NCBI RefSeq assembly: GCF_947632095.1
Contig: NZ_CANROA010000004.1
Coordinates: 1-64,000 of the forward strand
Length of the DNA stretch: 64,000 bases
Direction: 5' to 3'
Source: an uncultured Microbacterium sp.
Lineage (GTDB): Bacteria; Actinomycetota; Actinomycetes; Actinomycetales; Microbacteriaceae
Position numbers and translations under genes: made by a program. Position 1 is the first letter of the stretch. Every line of letters begins with the position of its first letter. Shown here piece by piece: positions 34,162 through 42,315 of the stretch. The notes below the pieces were generated by a model that was not told where the DNA came from, ran no database searches, and saw only the letters and a list, made by a program, of their open reading frames with translations.

Positions 34162-34926
34162 TCAGTGCGGGGCGTGGTACTCGGCCTCGCCGCGCTTCCA
34201 GTAGCCCTTGACGACCGCCTGGGCGGGATCGATGCCCCAGCGGGCGAGAAGCGCACGCCCGGGCTTGACGATCGACTGCTCGGCGGCGATGAACACGAAC
34301 GGCGCCTCGCCGACGGCATCCGCCTCATCCAATGACTCCAGGAGAGCGATGAGCTCCGAACCCGCCGGTGCATCGCCGCGGTGCAGCCACTCGACGGCGA
34401 CGGGGGCCTCGATCTCGACCTCGTCCTCGGCACCGCGCACCTCGATCACGATGCGCGCCGGCGCATCACCGATCCGGGCGGCGAAACGACGGATCGCGGG
34501 GATCGCGGTCTCGTCTCCCACCAGCATCCACGAACCCGGCCGGCCCTCGATGAGCATCGAGCCGCGGGGACCACCGACGCCGATCTTCGCGCCGATCGGG
34601 GCGTTCGCCGCCCACATCGCTCCGACACCGGAGTCTCCGTGCACCGCGAACTCGACCTCGAGCCAGTTCTCACCCCACACGAGAGGGGTGTACTCGCGGC
34701 TCGGCGCCGCCCGCAGCTCCTCGACGGTGTCGGGCATCTCCTCGGGGAAGAACAGGCGCATGTGGTCGTCGCATCCGGGGGAATCGAAACCGAAGAGGTC
34801 ATCGCCCTCCAGGCGCACGCGCACATAGTTCGGCGCCAGACGCTCGCGCGCCGTGAGCGATACGGTGCGGAACACGAGATCCGTCATCTGACGGCGCAAC
34901 TCGAAAAGAGAATTTTCATCGGCCAT
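34162..34926 (-). CDS. Siderophore-interacting protein (FAD-dependent ferric-siderophore reductase)
   Basis: A 254-residue protein of the ViuB/SIP family that reduces ferric siderophore to release iron in the cytoplasm. The FAD-binding part has SREYTPLVWGENWLEVEFAVHGDSG (SREYTPL marks the flavin pocket), the NAD(P)H half has LVGDETAIPAI, and the family's closing YWKRGEAEYH is intact. It is divergent from the second siderophore transporter, and its start lies within an IdeR-like box. Confidence 0.94.
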   Translation of the reverse strand: MADENSLFELRRQMTDLVFRTVSLTARERLAPNYVRVRLEGDDLFGFDSPGCDDHMRLFFPEEMPDTVEELRAAPSREYTPLVWGENWLEVEFAVHGDSGVGAMWAANAPIGAKIGVGGPRGSMLIEGRPGSWMLVGDETAIPAIRRFAARIGDAPARIVIEVRGAEDEVEIEAPVAVEWLHRGDAPAGSELIALLESLDEADAVGEAPFVFIAAEQSIVKPGRALLARWGIDPAQAVVKGYWKRGEAEYHAPH

Positions 34927-34975
34927 GAACTTAGGCTAACCTCTCTAACTGTGCGCTCAGGTAAGGCTTACCTTG
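34926..34975. promoter_or_regulatory. Two IdeR/DtxR-like iron boxes between divergent iron genes
   Basis: Box 1 (34926-34944) contains TTAGGCTAACCT, the full right side of the consensus, and touches the start codon of the reductase gene. Box 2 (34957-34975) contains AGGTAAGGCTTACCT, a near-perfect palindrome with about 14 of 19 matches to the consensus. Together they can repress both directions when iron is plentiful. Confidence 0.85.
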
Positions 34976-35013
34976 TGAGCCATCGCCTCTCCCCATCCAA
35001 CAAGGAGTTCTCT

Positions 35014-36027
35014 ATGTCTTCGCGCCGCGCCTTCGCCGCCGCATCATTCGTCCTCGTCTCCGCACTCGCCCTCGCGGGATGCGCAACCTCGGCGGAGGCC
35101 GAGCCCGAGGAGAAGCCCGCTGAGGAGACGCTCACCTACAGCTGGGAGCGCAACATCGCGGGCGAGGACGAGGAGCCCGAGTACGTCACCGAGACGGTCG
35201 AGGTTCCGCGCAACCCGGAGAAGATCGTCGCGTTCGAGATGTCGAGCGTCGACTACATCGGCGCACTCGGCGGCGAGGTCGCCGGCGCACCGCTGGACTC
35301 CGTTCCCGACTACCTGCAGGACAACCTCGCCGACGACGCGTTCAACGCGGGCACGCTCTTCGAAGCGGACCTGATCGAGATCGAGGCGCAGCAGCCCGAC
35401 ATCATCATCATCGGCGGACGCTCCTCCGGCATGTACGACGAGCTGAGCAAGATCGCTCCGACCGTCGACCTGGGCATCACCGGCAGCTACATGGACACCC
35501 TCGAGCGCAACACTGAGTTCTTCGGCGAGCTGCTCGGCGCACAGGACGAGGCCGCCAAGCAGCTCGCCGCGCTCGAAGAAGGCATCGAAGAGGCGCGCGC
35601 GCTCACCGCTGAGACCGGCAACGGCCTGGCGCTGATGGTCTCCGGCGGCGAGCTCAAGGCCCAGTCGCCCGCTCCCTCCGAGGGCGGCAGCTCGCAGGTG
35701 CGCGGTGGACTCGTCTACGACGTCTTCGGCGTCGAGCCGGCCATCCAGGACATCAAGGCCGCGACGCACGGCGACCCGATCTCGTTCGAGTTCCTGCTCG
35801 AGCACAACCCCGACACGCTCTGGGTCGTCGACCGCGACTCGGCGACGGGCTCGGCTGAAGAGGGAACCGCCGCCGCGCAGGTCCTCGACAACGACATCAT
35901 CAAGAAGACCAAGGCCTACCAGGACGACAACATCGTCTACCTGAACCCGACGGCCTGGTACATCGTCTACGGCGGTCTCGAGACCACGCAGGTGATGATC
36001 GACGACGTTCTCTCGATCTCGAAGTGA
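35014..36027 (+). CDS. Siderophore-binding lipoprotein (YclQ/CeuE-like)
   Basis: A 337-residue lipoprotein (lipobox LAGC, Cys23) with the TroA-type receptor fold: NPEKIVAFEMSSVDYIGALG in lobe 1, QQPDIIIIGGRSS, then VVDRDSATGSAEEG and YLNPTAWYIVYGGLE in lobe 2. This matches the YclQ/CeuE group, which binds catecholate or petrobactin-like siderophores; the ligand is inferred from family. AAGGAG lies seven bases before the ATG at 35014. The gene opens the four-gene transporter operon under the second IdeR box. Confidence 0.92.
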   Translation: MSSRRAFAAASFVLVSALALAGCATSAEAEPEEKPAEETLTYSWERNIAGEDEEPEYVTETVEVPRNPEKIVAFEMSSVDYIGALGGEVAGAPLDSVPDYLQDNLADDAFNAGTLFEADLIEIEAQQPDIIIIGGRSSGMYDELSKIAPTVDLGITGSYMDTLERNTEFFGELLGAQDEAAKQLAALEEGIEEARALTAETGNGLALMVSGGELKAQSPAPSEGGSSQVRGGLVYDVFGVEPAIQDIKAATHGDPISFEFLLEHNPDTLWVVDRDSATGSAEEGTAAAQVLDNDIIKKTKAYQDDNIVYLNPTAWYIVYGGLETTQVMIDDVLSISK

Positions 36028-36046
36028 TCGCGAACCGAATCAGGTC

Positions 36047-37066
36047 GTGACCGCGCTCGCAACCGCGTCACCGAGCACCCCCACCCAGCCCCGGCCCCGC
36101 CGGACCTGGGTGGGGGTGCTCATCGGTGTCGCACTCGTCATCCTCAGCGGGGTGAGCCTCTTCGTCGGGGTCTCCGACATCACCCCCGCTTCGCTGTTCT
36201 CCGGAGAAGAGGACAGCAACGCTGCATTCCTCTTCATCGCGAGTCGCATCCCGCGCACCGTCGCGATCCTGCTCACCGGAGCCTCGCTGGGCATCGCCGG
36301 CCTCATCATGCAGATGCTGGTGCGCAACAAATTCGTCGAACCCAGCACCACCGGCGTGACCGAATTCGCGACGTTCGGCATGCTGCTCGTGCTGATCTTC
36401 GCCCCGGGGATGGCGCTGTTCGGCAAGATGGGCGTCGCAGCCGTCTTCGGGCTCATCGGCACCTGGGTGTTCCTGCAGGTCGTCAAAGCCGTCCCGGTGC
36501 GACAGCTCGTCCTCGTCCCCCTGGTCGGGATCATGCTCGGCGGTGTCATCGGTGCCGCGACCAGTTTCTTCGCCTACCGTCTCGACCTGTTGCAGTCGCT
36601 GGGCACCTGGTCGCAGGGCAGCTTCGCCTCGATCATGCAGGGACGCTACGAGTTCCTCTGGATCGCGGGCGCCATGGTCATCATCGCCTGGCTCGCCGCC
36701 GACCGCTTCAGCGTGATCGGCCTGGGGGAGGAGTTCGCGACGAACCTCGGCTTGGATTACCGCAAGGTCGTCGCGATCGGCATGGTCATCATCGCCATCA
36801 TCACCGCGGCCGTGCTCGTCACGGCCGGCATCATCCCGTTCCTCGGACTCGTCGTGCCGAACGTCGTGAGCATCATCATCGGCGACAACGTGCGCCGGGC
36901 GATTCCCTGGGTCGCGGGTCTCGGCGCCGTTTTCGTCCTGATCTGCGATCTGATCGCGCGTACGGTGCGCTTCCCGTACGAGATGCCGCTGTCGGTCATC
37001 GTCGGGGTGTTCGGCGCGATCCTGTTCCTCTGGCTGCTGCTGCGAAAGAAGAGCCATGCCCACTGA
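36047..37066 (+). CDS. Siderophore ABC permease (FecCD family, YclN-like)
   Basis: A 339-residue permease with about nine membrane segments. It has SRIPRTVAILLTGASLGIAG, RNKFVEPSTTGVTEF and the GIIPFLGLVVPNVVSII region. It begins with GTG 19 bases after the binding-protein stop. Its 3' end overlaps the next permease gene by 11 bases. Confidence 0.93.
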   Translation: MTALATASPSTPTQPRPRRTWVGVLIGVALVILSGVSLFVGVSDITPASLFSGEEDSNAAFLFIASRIPRTVAILLTGASLGIAGLIMQMLVRNKFVEPSTTGVTEFATFGMLLVLIFAPGMALFGKMGVAAVFGLIGTWVFLQVVKAVPVRQLVLVPLVGIMLGGVIGAATSFFAYRLDLLQSLGTWSQGSFASIMQGRYEFLWIAGAMVIIAWLAADRFSVIGLGEEFATNLGLDYRKVVAIGMVIIAIITAAVLVTAGIIPFLGLVVPNVVSIIIGDNVRRAIPWVAGLGAVFVLICDLIARTVRFPYEMPLSVIVGVFGAILFLWLLLRKKSHAH

Positions 37067-38075
37067 GACACTCCTTCGCCCGGCGGCCGCTCCGGCTACC
37101 GCTCCGTCGTTGATCGTTCGCCTGTGGGCGAAGCCCGCGAACCGGATCGTGCTGCTGGTCGTCGTCATCGTCGGCCTCGCCGCTGCCTACCTGTTCACCG
37201 ACATCCCCGGTTCCGTCCTGTTCGCCCTGAAGATCCGCGGGCTCACGGTGGGCGCGATGCTCGTGGTCGCCACCGCTGTCGGCGTATCGACGGTGGTGTT
37301 CCACACCATCACGCAGAACCGCATCCTGACGCCGTCGATCATGGGGTTCGACTCGTTCTACATGCTGATCTCGACGCTGATCGTCTTCTTCCTGGGATCA
37401 TCCGCGTTCCTCAAGGCCGACCAGATCACGCTGTGGGTCGTTCAGGTCGTCGTCATGATCGCCTTCAGCGTGCTGCTGTTCACGTGGCTCTTCGGCGGCA
37501 AGCGGCGTTCGCTGCACCTGATGCTGCTCGTCGGCATCGTGCTGGGAACGTTCTTCCGGGGGTTCACCGAGTGGATGCAGCGCATGCTCGATCCGCTCGA
37601 CTTCCAGGTGCTCTCGGACGCGATGTTCGCATCGTTGACGCGCCCGGATCCGACACTGCTGACCTTCACCGCGGTGCTCGTCGGCCTCGGGGTCATCGCC
37701 GTCATCCCGCTCGTGCGGACACTGGATGTGCTCACGCTCGGCGAAGCCGCGGCGGTCGGGCTGGGCGTCAATCACAAGCGCACGGTGATGATGCTCTTCA
37801 CGATCGTCTCGGTGATGATCGCGGCATCCACTGCTCTCGCCGGGCCGATCCTGTTCTTCGGGCTGATCGTCGCGAACCTGGCCTACTCCTATGCCGGAAC
37901 CTTCCGGCACACGTGGACGCTGCCGGCGGCGGCCCTCATCGGCGTCGGTTTCCTGCTGCTCGCTCAGCTCATCCTCGAGAAGCTCTTCGGCTTCGGCGGC
38001 AGCCTCTCGATGGTGATCGAGTTCGCCGGCGGACTGTTCTTCCTCTACCTGGTCCTCAGAAAGGGGGCGCGATGA
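37056..38075 (+). CDS. Siderophore ABC permease (FecCD family, YclO-like)
   Basis: A 339-residue permease, the second channel subunit. The first segments contain ITQNRILTPSIMGFDSFYML, and the C-terminal half has ALAGPILFFGLIVANLAYSY. Its start lies within the end of the previous permease gene, and its stop overlaps the ATPase start (ATGA). Confidence 0.93.
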   Translation: MPTETLLRPAAAPATAPSLIVRLWAKPANRIVLLVVVIVGLAAAYLFTDIPGSVLFALKIRGLTVGAMLVVATAVGVSTVVFHTITQNRILTPSIMGFDSFYMLISTLIVFFLGSSAFLKADQITLWVVQVVVMIAFSVLLFTWLFGGKRRSLHLMLLVGIVLGTFFRGFTEWMQRMLDPLDFQVLSDAMFASLTRPDPTLLTFTAVLVGLGVIAVIPLVRTLDVLTLGEAAAVGLGVNHKRTVMMLFTIVSVMIAASTALAGPILFFGLIVANLAYSYAGTFRHTWTLPAAALIGVGFLLLAQLILEKLFGFGGSLSMVIEFAGGLFFLYLVLRKGAR

Positions 38076-38830
38076 TCGCGCTCGACAGCGCCAGCAAGCG
38101 CTATGGCTCCCAGACGGTTCTCGACGATGTCTCGGTGACCCTCGGCGACGAGGGCGTGACGGCGCTGATCGGTCCGAACGGCGCCGGAAAGTCGACGCTG
38201 TTCGGGCTCGTCGGCCGGCTCATCAAGCCCGAGGCGGGGAGCGTCCACGTCGACGGAATGGACGTCGCGACGGCGCCCTCACATCAGCTCGCGAAGATCC
38301 TCGCGGTTCTGCGCCAGGACAACCACATCGCTGCCCGGCTCACGGTGCAGGACCTCGTCGAGTTCGGTCGTTTCCCCCATTCGAAGGGCCGCCTGACGAT
38401 CGTCGACCGCGAGCACATCGATCGCGCGATCGAGTATCTCGCCCTCGGCGAGTTCCGGGAGCGCTTCCTCGACGAGCTGTCGGGAGGTCAGCGCCAGCGC
38501 GCCTTCATCGCCATGGTGCTCGCCCAGGACACGAAGTATGTTCTCCTCGATGAGCCGTTGAACAATCTCGATCTCAAGCACATGACCGAGATCATGAAGC
38601 TGATCCGGCGCATGGCGGATGAGCTCGGAAAGCGCGTGATAGTCGTCCTGCATGACATCAACTTCGCGGCGACCTATGCGGACCGCATCGTCGCGATGCG
38701 GGATGGGCGCATCATCGCCGACGCGCCGGCCGACGAGATCATGGATCCCGCCGTCCTGGAGCAGGTGTACGGCACGACGGTCGACGTCCGCGAGATCGAC
38801 GGCCAGAAGCTGGCTCTGTACTACAGCTGA
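38072..38830 (+). CDS. Siderophore ABC transporter ATP-binding protein (YclP-like)
   Basis: A 252-residue ATPase with Walker A GPNGAGKST, signature LSGGQRQRAFIAMVLAQD, Walker B YVLLDEPLNNLD and switch His in VVLHDINFAATYADR. It energises the second siderophore importer. The coupled order binding protein-permease-permease-ATPase matches YclNOPQ/CeuBCDE-type systems. Confidence 0.95.
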   Translation: MIALDSASKRYGSQTVLDDVSVTLGDEGVTALIGPNGAGKSTLFGLVGRLIKPEAGSVHVDGMDVATAPSHQLAKILAVLRQDNHIAARLTVQDLVEFGRFPHSKGRLTIVDREHIDRAIEYLALGEFRERFLDELSGGQRQRAFIAMVLAQDTKYVLLDEPLNNLDLKHMTEIMKLIRRMADELGKRVIVVLHDINFAATYADRIVAMRDGRIIADAPADEIMDPAVLEQVYGTTVDVREIDGQKLALYYS

Positions 38831-38867
38831 TGCCTCCCGTGGGGAAGATCCCCGAGCGGATGCCGTG

Positions 38868-39623
38868 ATGACGACGCTCACGTGGACGGACCTCGTTCCG
38901 TCGCTGGTCGGCATCATCGCGCTCACGGCCCTCGCGACGGCGGTCCTCGGGCTCTCCCGCATCCCCCATCTGCGGGCTCCCGCACTCGCCGTGCTGCGCG
39001 GGACCGTGCAGTTGGCCGTGATCAGCGCGCTGCTGTCGGGGATCCTCACCGATCCGAGGGGAATCGCCGCCGCACTCGTGGTGATGTACGTCGTCGCGAC
39101 AACGGTCGCCTCCGGCCGGATCGGACGCACACGGCGCACGGTCGCGGTGATGGCCGTGTCGATCGCGGCCGGCGTCGTCGCCGCACTGTCGATCGTCTTC
39201 ATGACCGGGGCGATCGATTTCACGCCGCGCTACGCGCTGGCGCTCGGCGCGATCGTCATCGGCAACACGATGGGGATCGCGGCTCTGACGGCGCGCATCT
39301 TTCACCGGTCGTTGCACGATCACTGGGACGAGGCGGAGGGCTGGCTGGCGCTGGGAGCGACGGCGCGCGAGTCCACCGTGCTACGAGCACGGGAAGCCGT
39401 GCGGGAAGCGCTGATCCCCTCGATCGATCAGACGCGCACGACGGGGCTCGTGGTGCTGCCGGGTGCTTTCGTCGGGGCGATCTTCGGTGGTCTGTCTCCC
39501 TTTGAGGCCGGGCGCTTCCAGATCGTCGTGCTCGCGGCGATCATCGCGGCGGGGTCGATCACCGCCGTGCTCGTGGTGCGTGGGCTCGGAGACGTCCGCA
39601 CGCGGCCGCAGGCCATGCGCTGA
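38868..39623 (+). CDS. FetB-like (UPF0014) ABC transporter permease
   Basis: A 251-residue membrane protein with about seven hydrophobic segments. RGTVQLAVISALLSG, GNTMGIAALTA and TRTTGLVVLPGAFVGAIFGG are hallmarks of the UPF0014/FetB family, which includes the E. coli iron exporter permease and aluminium-sensitivity proteins. The usual partner ATPase (FetA) is not adjacent; the nearest ATPase upstream is of the importer type. It may be co-transcribed with the siderophore operon (37-base gap) and act in iron balance. A GTG three bases before the ATG is an alternative start. Confidence 0.85.
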   Translation: MTTLTWTDLVPSLVGIIALTALATAVLGLSRIPHLRAPALAVLRGTVQLAVISALLSGILTDPRGIAAALVVMYVVATTVASGRIGRTRRTVAVMAVSIAAGVVAALSIVFMTGAIDFTPRYALALGAIVIGNTMGIAALTARIFHRSLHDHWDEAEGWLALGATARESTVLRAREAVREALIPSIDQTRTTGLVVLPGAFVGAIFGGLSPFEAGRFQIVVLAAIIAAGSITAVLVVRGLGDVRTRPQAMR

Positions 39624-39626
39624 GCG

Positions 39627-39836
39627 CTACAGCTCGATCCCGTGGGATTCGTCATTCACACCGGTGTTGCCGCCCTTGCGCGACTCGGCGGCGATGAGCC
39701 ACACGACCGAGACGACGAGGGCGAGGAGAAGCCCCAGCCATACGTTCTCGAGGATCAGCCCGATCACGATTCCGACGGCGAACAGCGCCACCGTTCCACC
39801 GAGCCAGGTCCACCGCTGCTTCTTCGTCGCCGCCAT
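39627..39836 (-). CDS. Small two-helix membrane protein
   Basis: A 69-residue protein with hydrophobic segments at about 10-28 and 31-50, basic residues before the first helix (MAATKKQRW), and a polar tail. It resembles small conserved actinobacterial membrane proteins of unknown function. It converges on the FetB-like gene with only three bases between the stops, and lies nine bases after the glycosylase gene, likely as its operon partner. Confidence 0.7.
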   Translation of the reverse strand: MAATKKQRWTWLGGTVALFAVGIVIGLILENVWLGLLLALVVSVVWLIAAESRKGGNTGVNDESHGIEL

Positions 39837-39845
39837 GCGGCCAGC

Positions 39846-40784
39846 CTAGCGGCGGCGGTGATCCTCCGGTGCGAGGCGCGGGCCGCGGCGCGCTTCGACG
39901 GCACCGCCGGCGAGGATGAGCCGGATGACGCGCTGGCGATGGCCCCGCCACGGCTCGAGCAGCTCCAGCATCCCGTCGTCGTCGACGCGCCGCCCGATCA
40001 GCGCGAAGCCGACTTGGTGGGAGAGATGGTAATCGCCGACGCTGACGGCATCGGGATCACCGAGGGCGCGGATGCGGGTTTCGGATGCCGTCCAGGCGCC
40101 GATTCCCGGCAGGCTGGTGAGCACCCGGTCGCGGGCGGAGGGGGAGTCGGCTGCGAGAACGGCCGTGGCGAGGCGCTCACCGCGTTGGGCGTTGTGCACG
40201 ATGGTGCGTGACTGCGGGGGCTCGACGCCGGCGCGGTGCCAGGCCCACGACGGGATGCGGCGCCACCCGTCGACGGCGGGCGGCGCGAACAGGGGCCGCG
40301 GCGCGGGCCCCGGGGCGCGTTCACCGAATCGCGACACGAGGGCGCGCCAGGCACCGAAGGCCTGGAGCGAGGTGACCTTCTGCTCGAGGACGGCGCTCGC
40401 GAACGCGTCGAAGACCAGGTCGGTTCGGGTGAGTCTGGTTGTGGCGTGCCGGCGGGCGAGGCCTGCGAGTGTCGGATGCTGCGACACGTCGAATCCGGTC
40501 GCATCGTCGTCGGCGCCGCACAGCCGAGGAAGCTGATCGAGAGCCCACTCGGCGCCCGGCCCCCAGGCGGTCGCGTGCACGCCCTCCGTGCTCTGCCGCA
40601 ACGCGAGCGTTGTGACGCCCTGCGGGGTGCGCGATGCGCGCCACAGGGTTTGACCGTCGACGACCGTCGTCGGATCCTTCGCGCCGCGCGCGAGGAAACC
40701 GACCGTGCGGAACAGGTTCAGCGCATCGCGGGGACGATATGTCGACTGCAGGGGGACGGCGGGGTCCTCTGCATCGGTCGGCAT
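39846..40784 (-). CDS. DNA-3-methyladenine glycosylase II-like protein (AlkA family)
   Basis: A 312-residue base-excision repair glycosylase of the HhH-GPD superfamily. The helix-hairpin-helix is LTSLPGIGAWTASETRIRALG, and the catalytic Asp is in SVGDYHL. The substrate-binding helices with SAVLEQKVTSLQA come before. It removes alkylated bases from DNA. The N-terminal part is AlkA-like but short, and no methyltransferase (Ada) domain is present. Confidence 0.9.
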   Translation of the reverse strand: MPTDAEDPAVPLQSTYRPRDALNLFRTVGFLARGAKDPTTVVDGQTLWRASRTPQGVTTLALRQSTEGVHATAWGPGAEWALDQLPRLCGADDDATGFDVSQHPTLAGLARRHATTRLTRTDLVFDAFASAVLEQKVTSLQAFGAWRALVSRFGERAPGPAPRPLFAPPAVDGWRRIPSWAWHRAGVEPPQSRTIVHNAQRGERLATAVLAADSPSARDRVLTSLPGIGAWTASETRIRALGDPDAVSVGDYHLSHQVGFALIGRRVDDDGMLELLEPWRGHRQRVIRLILAGGAVEARRGPRLAPEDHRRR

Positions 40785-40840
40785 GCGGCCACTCTACGTC
40801 CGGGGGCCGACAGTGCGCCGAAGAACGCTGTGCGAGGCGA

Positions 40841-41569
40841 TCAGAAGCGGTCGGGCGAGGGCGTGCCGTGGCCGTAGCGGATCACGACATCGGCGTGGCG
40901 GTCGAAGCGGTATCCGACGCCGCGCACGGTGCGCACGATGTCCTCGTAACGGCCGAGCTTGGCACGCAGGCGACGCACATGCACGTCGATCGTGCGCTCG
41001 CCGGGAGTCTCGTCCTCGGGGGACTGCCAGAGCGCCTCGACGAGCTCGGAGCGCTCGATCGTGCGCCCCTCGCGCAGCACGAGGTACTGCAGCAGCTCGA
41101 ACTCCTTGTACGTGAACGAGGCCGAGTCGCCGTCGATCAGGACGCGCTTGCGGGAGATGTCGACCGTGACGCCGTAGTCCTCGTCCTTCTCGTCCTCCTC
41201 GGCGGCTTTGGAGCGCGCGATCGCGCCGGGTTCCTGGAGGGCCAGCCGGACGACATCGAGGTCGCGGCCGCCGGAGCCGTGCGGTGCGAGGGCGACGGTG
41301 GCGTGGGTCTCCGCGCCGGGGGCGAGCTCGGCGAGCGTGCGTCGGAGGGCGTCCACGAGGAGGGGGAGGCTGACGCCGGCTTCGGCGGCCTTGATCTCGT
41401 CGAGGCCGACGTAGAGGGCGAAGCCGCGCGGGGAGCGGGTGGCCGGAAGATCGGCGGCGGACGGCGCTGCGGGGGCGGCGAGCGGCTCCTCGTAGCGGGG
41501 CACGGCGCGCAGGTGCGGAGCGCGGGCAGCAGCGGAAGCGGGACGCTCGAGGGTAGCGATGTTCGACAT
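40841..41569 (-). CDS. Orphan winged-helix transcriptional regulator (OmpR-type DNA-binding domain)
   Basis: A 242-residue protein. The C-terminal Trans_reg_C domain (about 140-235) is clear: KEFELLQYLVLREGRTIERSELVEALW, RTIDVHVRRLRAKLG and RTVRGVGYRF. The N-terminal 130 residues lack a receiver domain; there is no phospho-acceptor pattern, only a conserved-looking segment FALYVGLDEIKAAEAGVSLPLLV, which might bind a ligand or partner. A longer in-frame extension exists, but the ATG at 41569 has AAGGA ten bases upstream. A leaderless Cys-rich leader peptide lies 156 bases upstream, so expression may respond to cysteine supply. Confidence 0.85.
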   Translation of the reverse strand: MSNIATLERPASAAARAPHLRAVPRYEEPLAAPAAPSAADLPATRSPRGFALYVGLDEIKAAEAGVSLPLLVDALRRTLAELAPGAETHATVALAPHGSGGRDLDVVRLALQEPGAIARSKAAEEDEKDEDYGVTVDISRKRVLIDGDSASFTYKEFELLQYLVLREGRTIERSELVEALWQSPEDETPGERTIDVHVRRLRAKLGRYEDIVRTVRGVGYRFDRHADVVIRYGHGTPSPDRF

Positions 41570-41593
41570 GATGATGAGTCCTTGAAGAGTGCT

Positions 41594-41667
41594 GAACCGG
41601 TCGACGGTTCGGTGGTGTTGCACGAATGACCGAGAAGGCCGTGTACGAGCACGCAGGTGGATGCTCG
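41594..41667 (-). promoter_or_regulatory. Stem-loops in the leader RNA between the Cys-rich peptide and the regulator gene
   Basis: On the minus-strand transcript, 41662-41667 can pair with 41646-41651 (CGAGCA/TGCTCG), and 41605-41610 with 41594-41599 (GAACCG/CGGTTC, loop of 5). The second lies just before the ribosome binding site (41579-41583). They could form an attenuator or ribosome-access switch controlled by translation of the leader peptide. No clear T-run follows, so a translational or Rho-type mechanism would fit better. Confidence 0.35.
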
Positions 41668-41725
41668 GGGACACCGACGTCGCAGATCGCGAAAGAGTCG
41701 GGTCAAACGGGTTGACTGGGTGGGG

Positions 41726-41827
41726 TCAGCTACACATTCGGCAACACATGCCAACGCAGCCGGGCATCATCATCCCGGCAGTCCTGTTCGCCTCCTGGGC
41801 GGACAAAGGGCGTGCGTTGGTGGTCAT
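41726..41827 (-). CDS. Leaderless Cys/Met-rich leader peptide (33 codons)
   Basis: ATG at 41827 to TGA at 41726. The first 18 residues are polar and end ...RTAG; the last 15 are MMMPGCVGMCCRMCS, with four Cys and five Met. Its start codon coincides with the predicted transcription start of a strong promoter, so the mRNA would be leaderless. The next gene on the same strand, 156 bases on, is an orphan winged-helix regulator. Leaderless Cys-containing leader peptides are known to control cysteine genes in mycobacteria by attenuation; that this one works the same way is inference. Confidence 0.6.
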   Translation of the reverse strand: MTTNARPLSAQEANRTAGMMMPGCVGMCCRMCS

Positions 41828-41863
41828 GGGGGGATTATGTCTGAGGATGACGCTCCATGTCAA
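41828..41863 (-). promoter_or_regulatory. Strong sigma-70-type promoter driving a leaderless transcript
   Basis: On the minus strand a perfect TTGACA (41863-41858) is followed, after an 18-base spacer, by CATAAT (41839-41834). Six C residues then lead directly to the ATG at 41827, which is the expected +1. Both hexamers stand out in this GC-rich genome. The divergent gene at 41903 starts 40 bases on the other side. Confidence 0.75.
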
Positions 41864-41902
41864 AACGAGACCTCGTGTGACGCGGTGGCCTAGCGTGGAG
41901 GC

Positions 41903-42211
41903 ATGACCTCTTCGACGACCATCGATGGCTTCATCCTCACGGACGAGAAGGATGCCTCGCGCTACACGCTCATGCGTGACGGCAAGCTCGTCAGCGTGCT
42001 CGACTACCGCGACGACGGGAGCACGATCGCCCTCACCCGCGCCTTCACGATCCCGACTTTCCGGGGACAGGGGCATGCTGCGCGCATCACCGCGGGCGCC
42101 GTCGCCGACATCGAGTCGCGTGCGGATCGCCGCATCGATCCGGTGTGCTGGTATGTGGCCGAGTGGTTCGAGCAGAACCCCGGCAAGCAGGTGCTGCTGC
42201 GTCGACGCTGA
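41903..42211 (+). CDS. YjdJ-type GNAT-like N-acetyltransferase
   Basis: A 102-residue protein of the short GNAT-like group (COG2388 type). The acetyl-CoA-binding region is visible as FTIPTFRGQGHAARITAGAVADIE (key part FRGQGHAARI), followed by PVCWYVAEWFEQNP near the C-terminus. Substrates of this group are mostly unknown. The ATG at 41903 is preceded by GTGGAGGC, a good ribosome binding site. Confidence 0.82.
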   Translation: MTSSTTIDGFILTDEKDASRYTLMRDGKLVSVLDYRDDGSTIALTRAFTIPTFRGQGHAARITAGAVADIESRADRRIDPVCWYVAEWFEQNPGKQVLLRRR

Positions 42212-42315
42212 CCGCGTCGGCGTGTGACGTCGTGTTACGGCGCCGCCGGGCTCCTACGGGGGCTGAAGCGGCACGTCGGGGGACCGATGTCGGTGGTCCT
42301 GCGTAGCGTGTGAGT

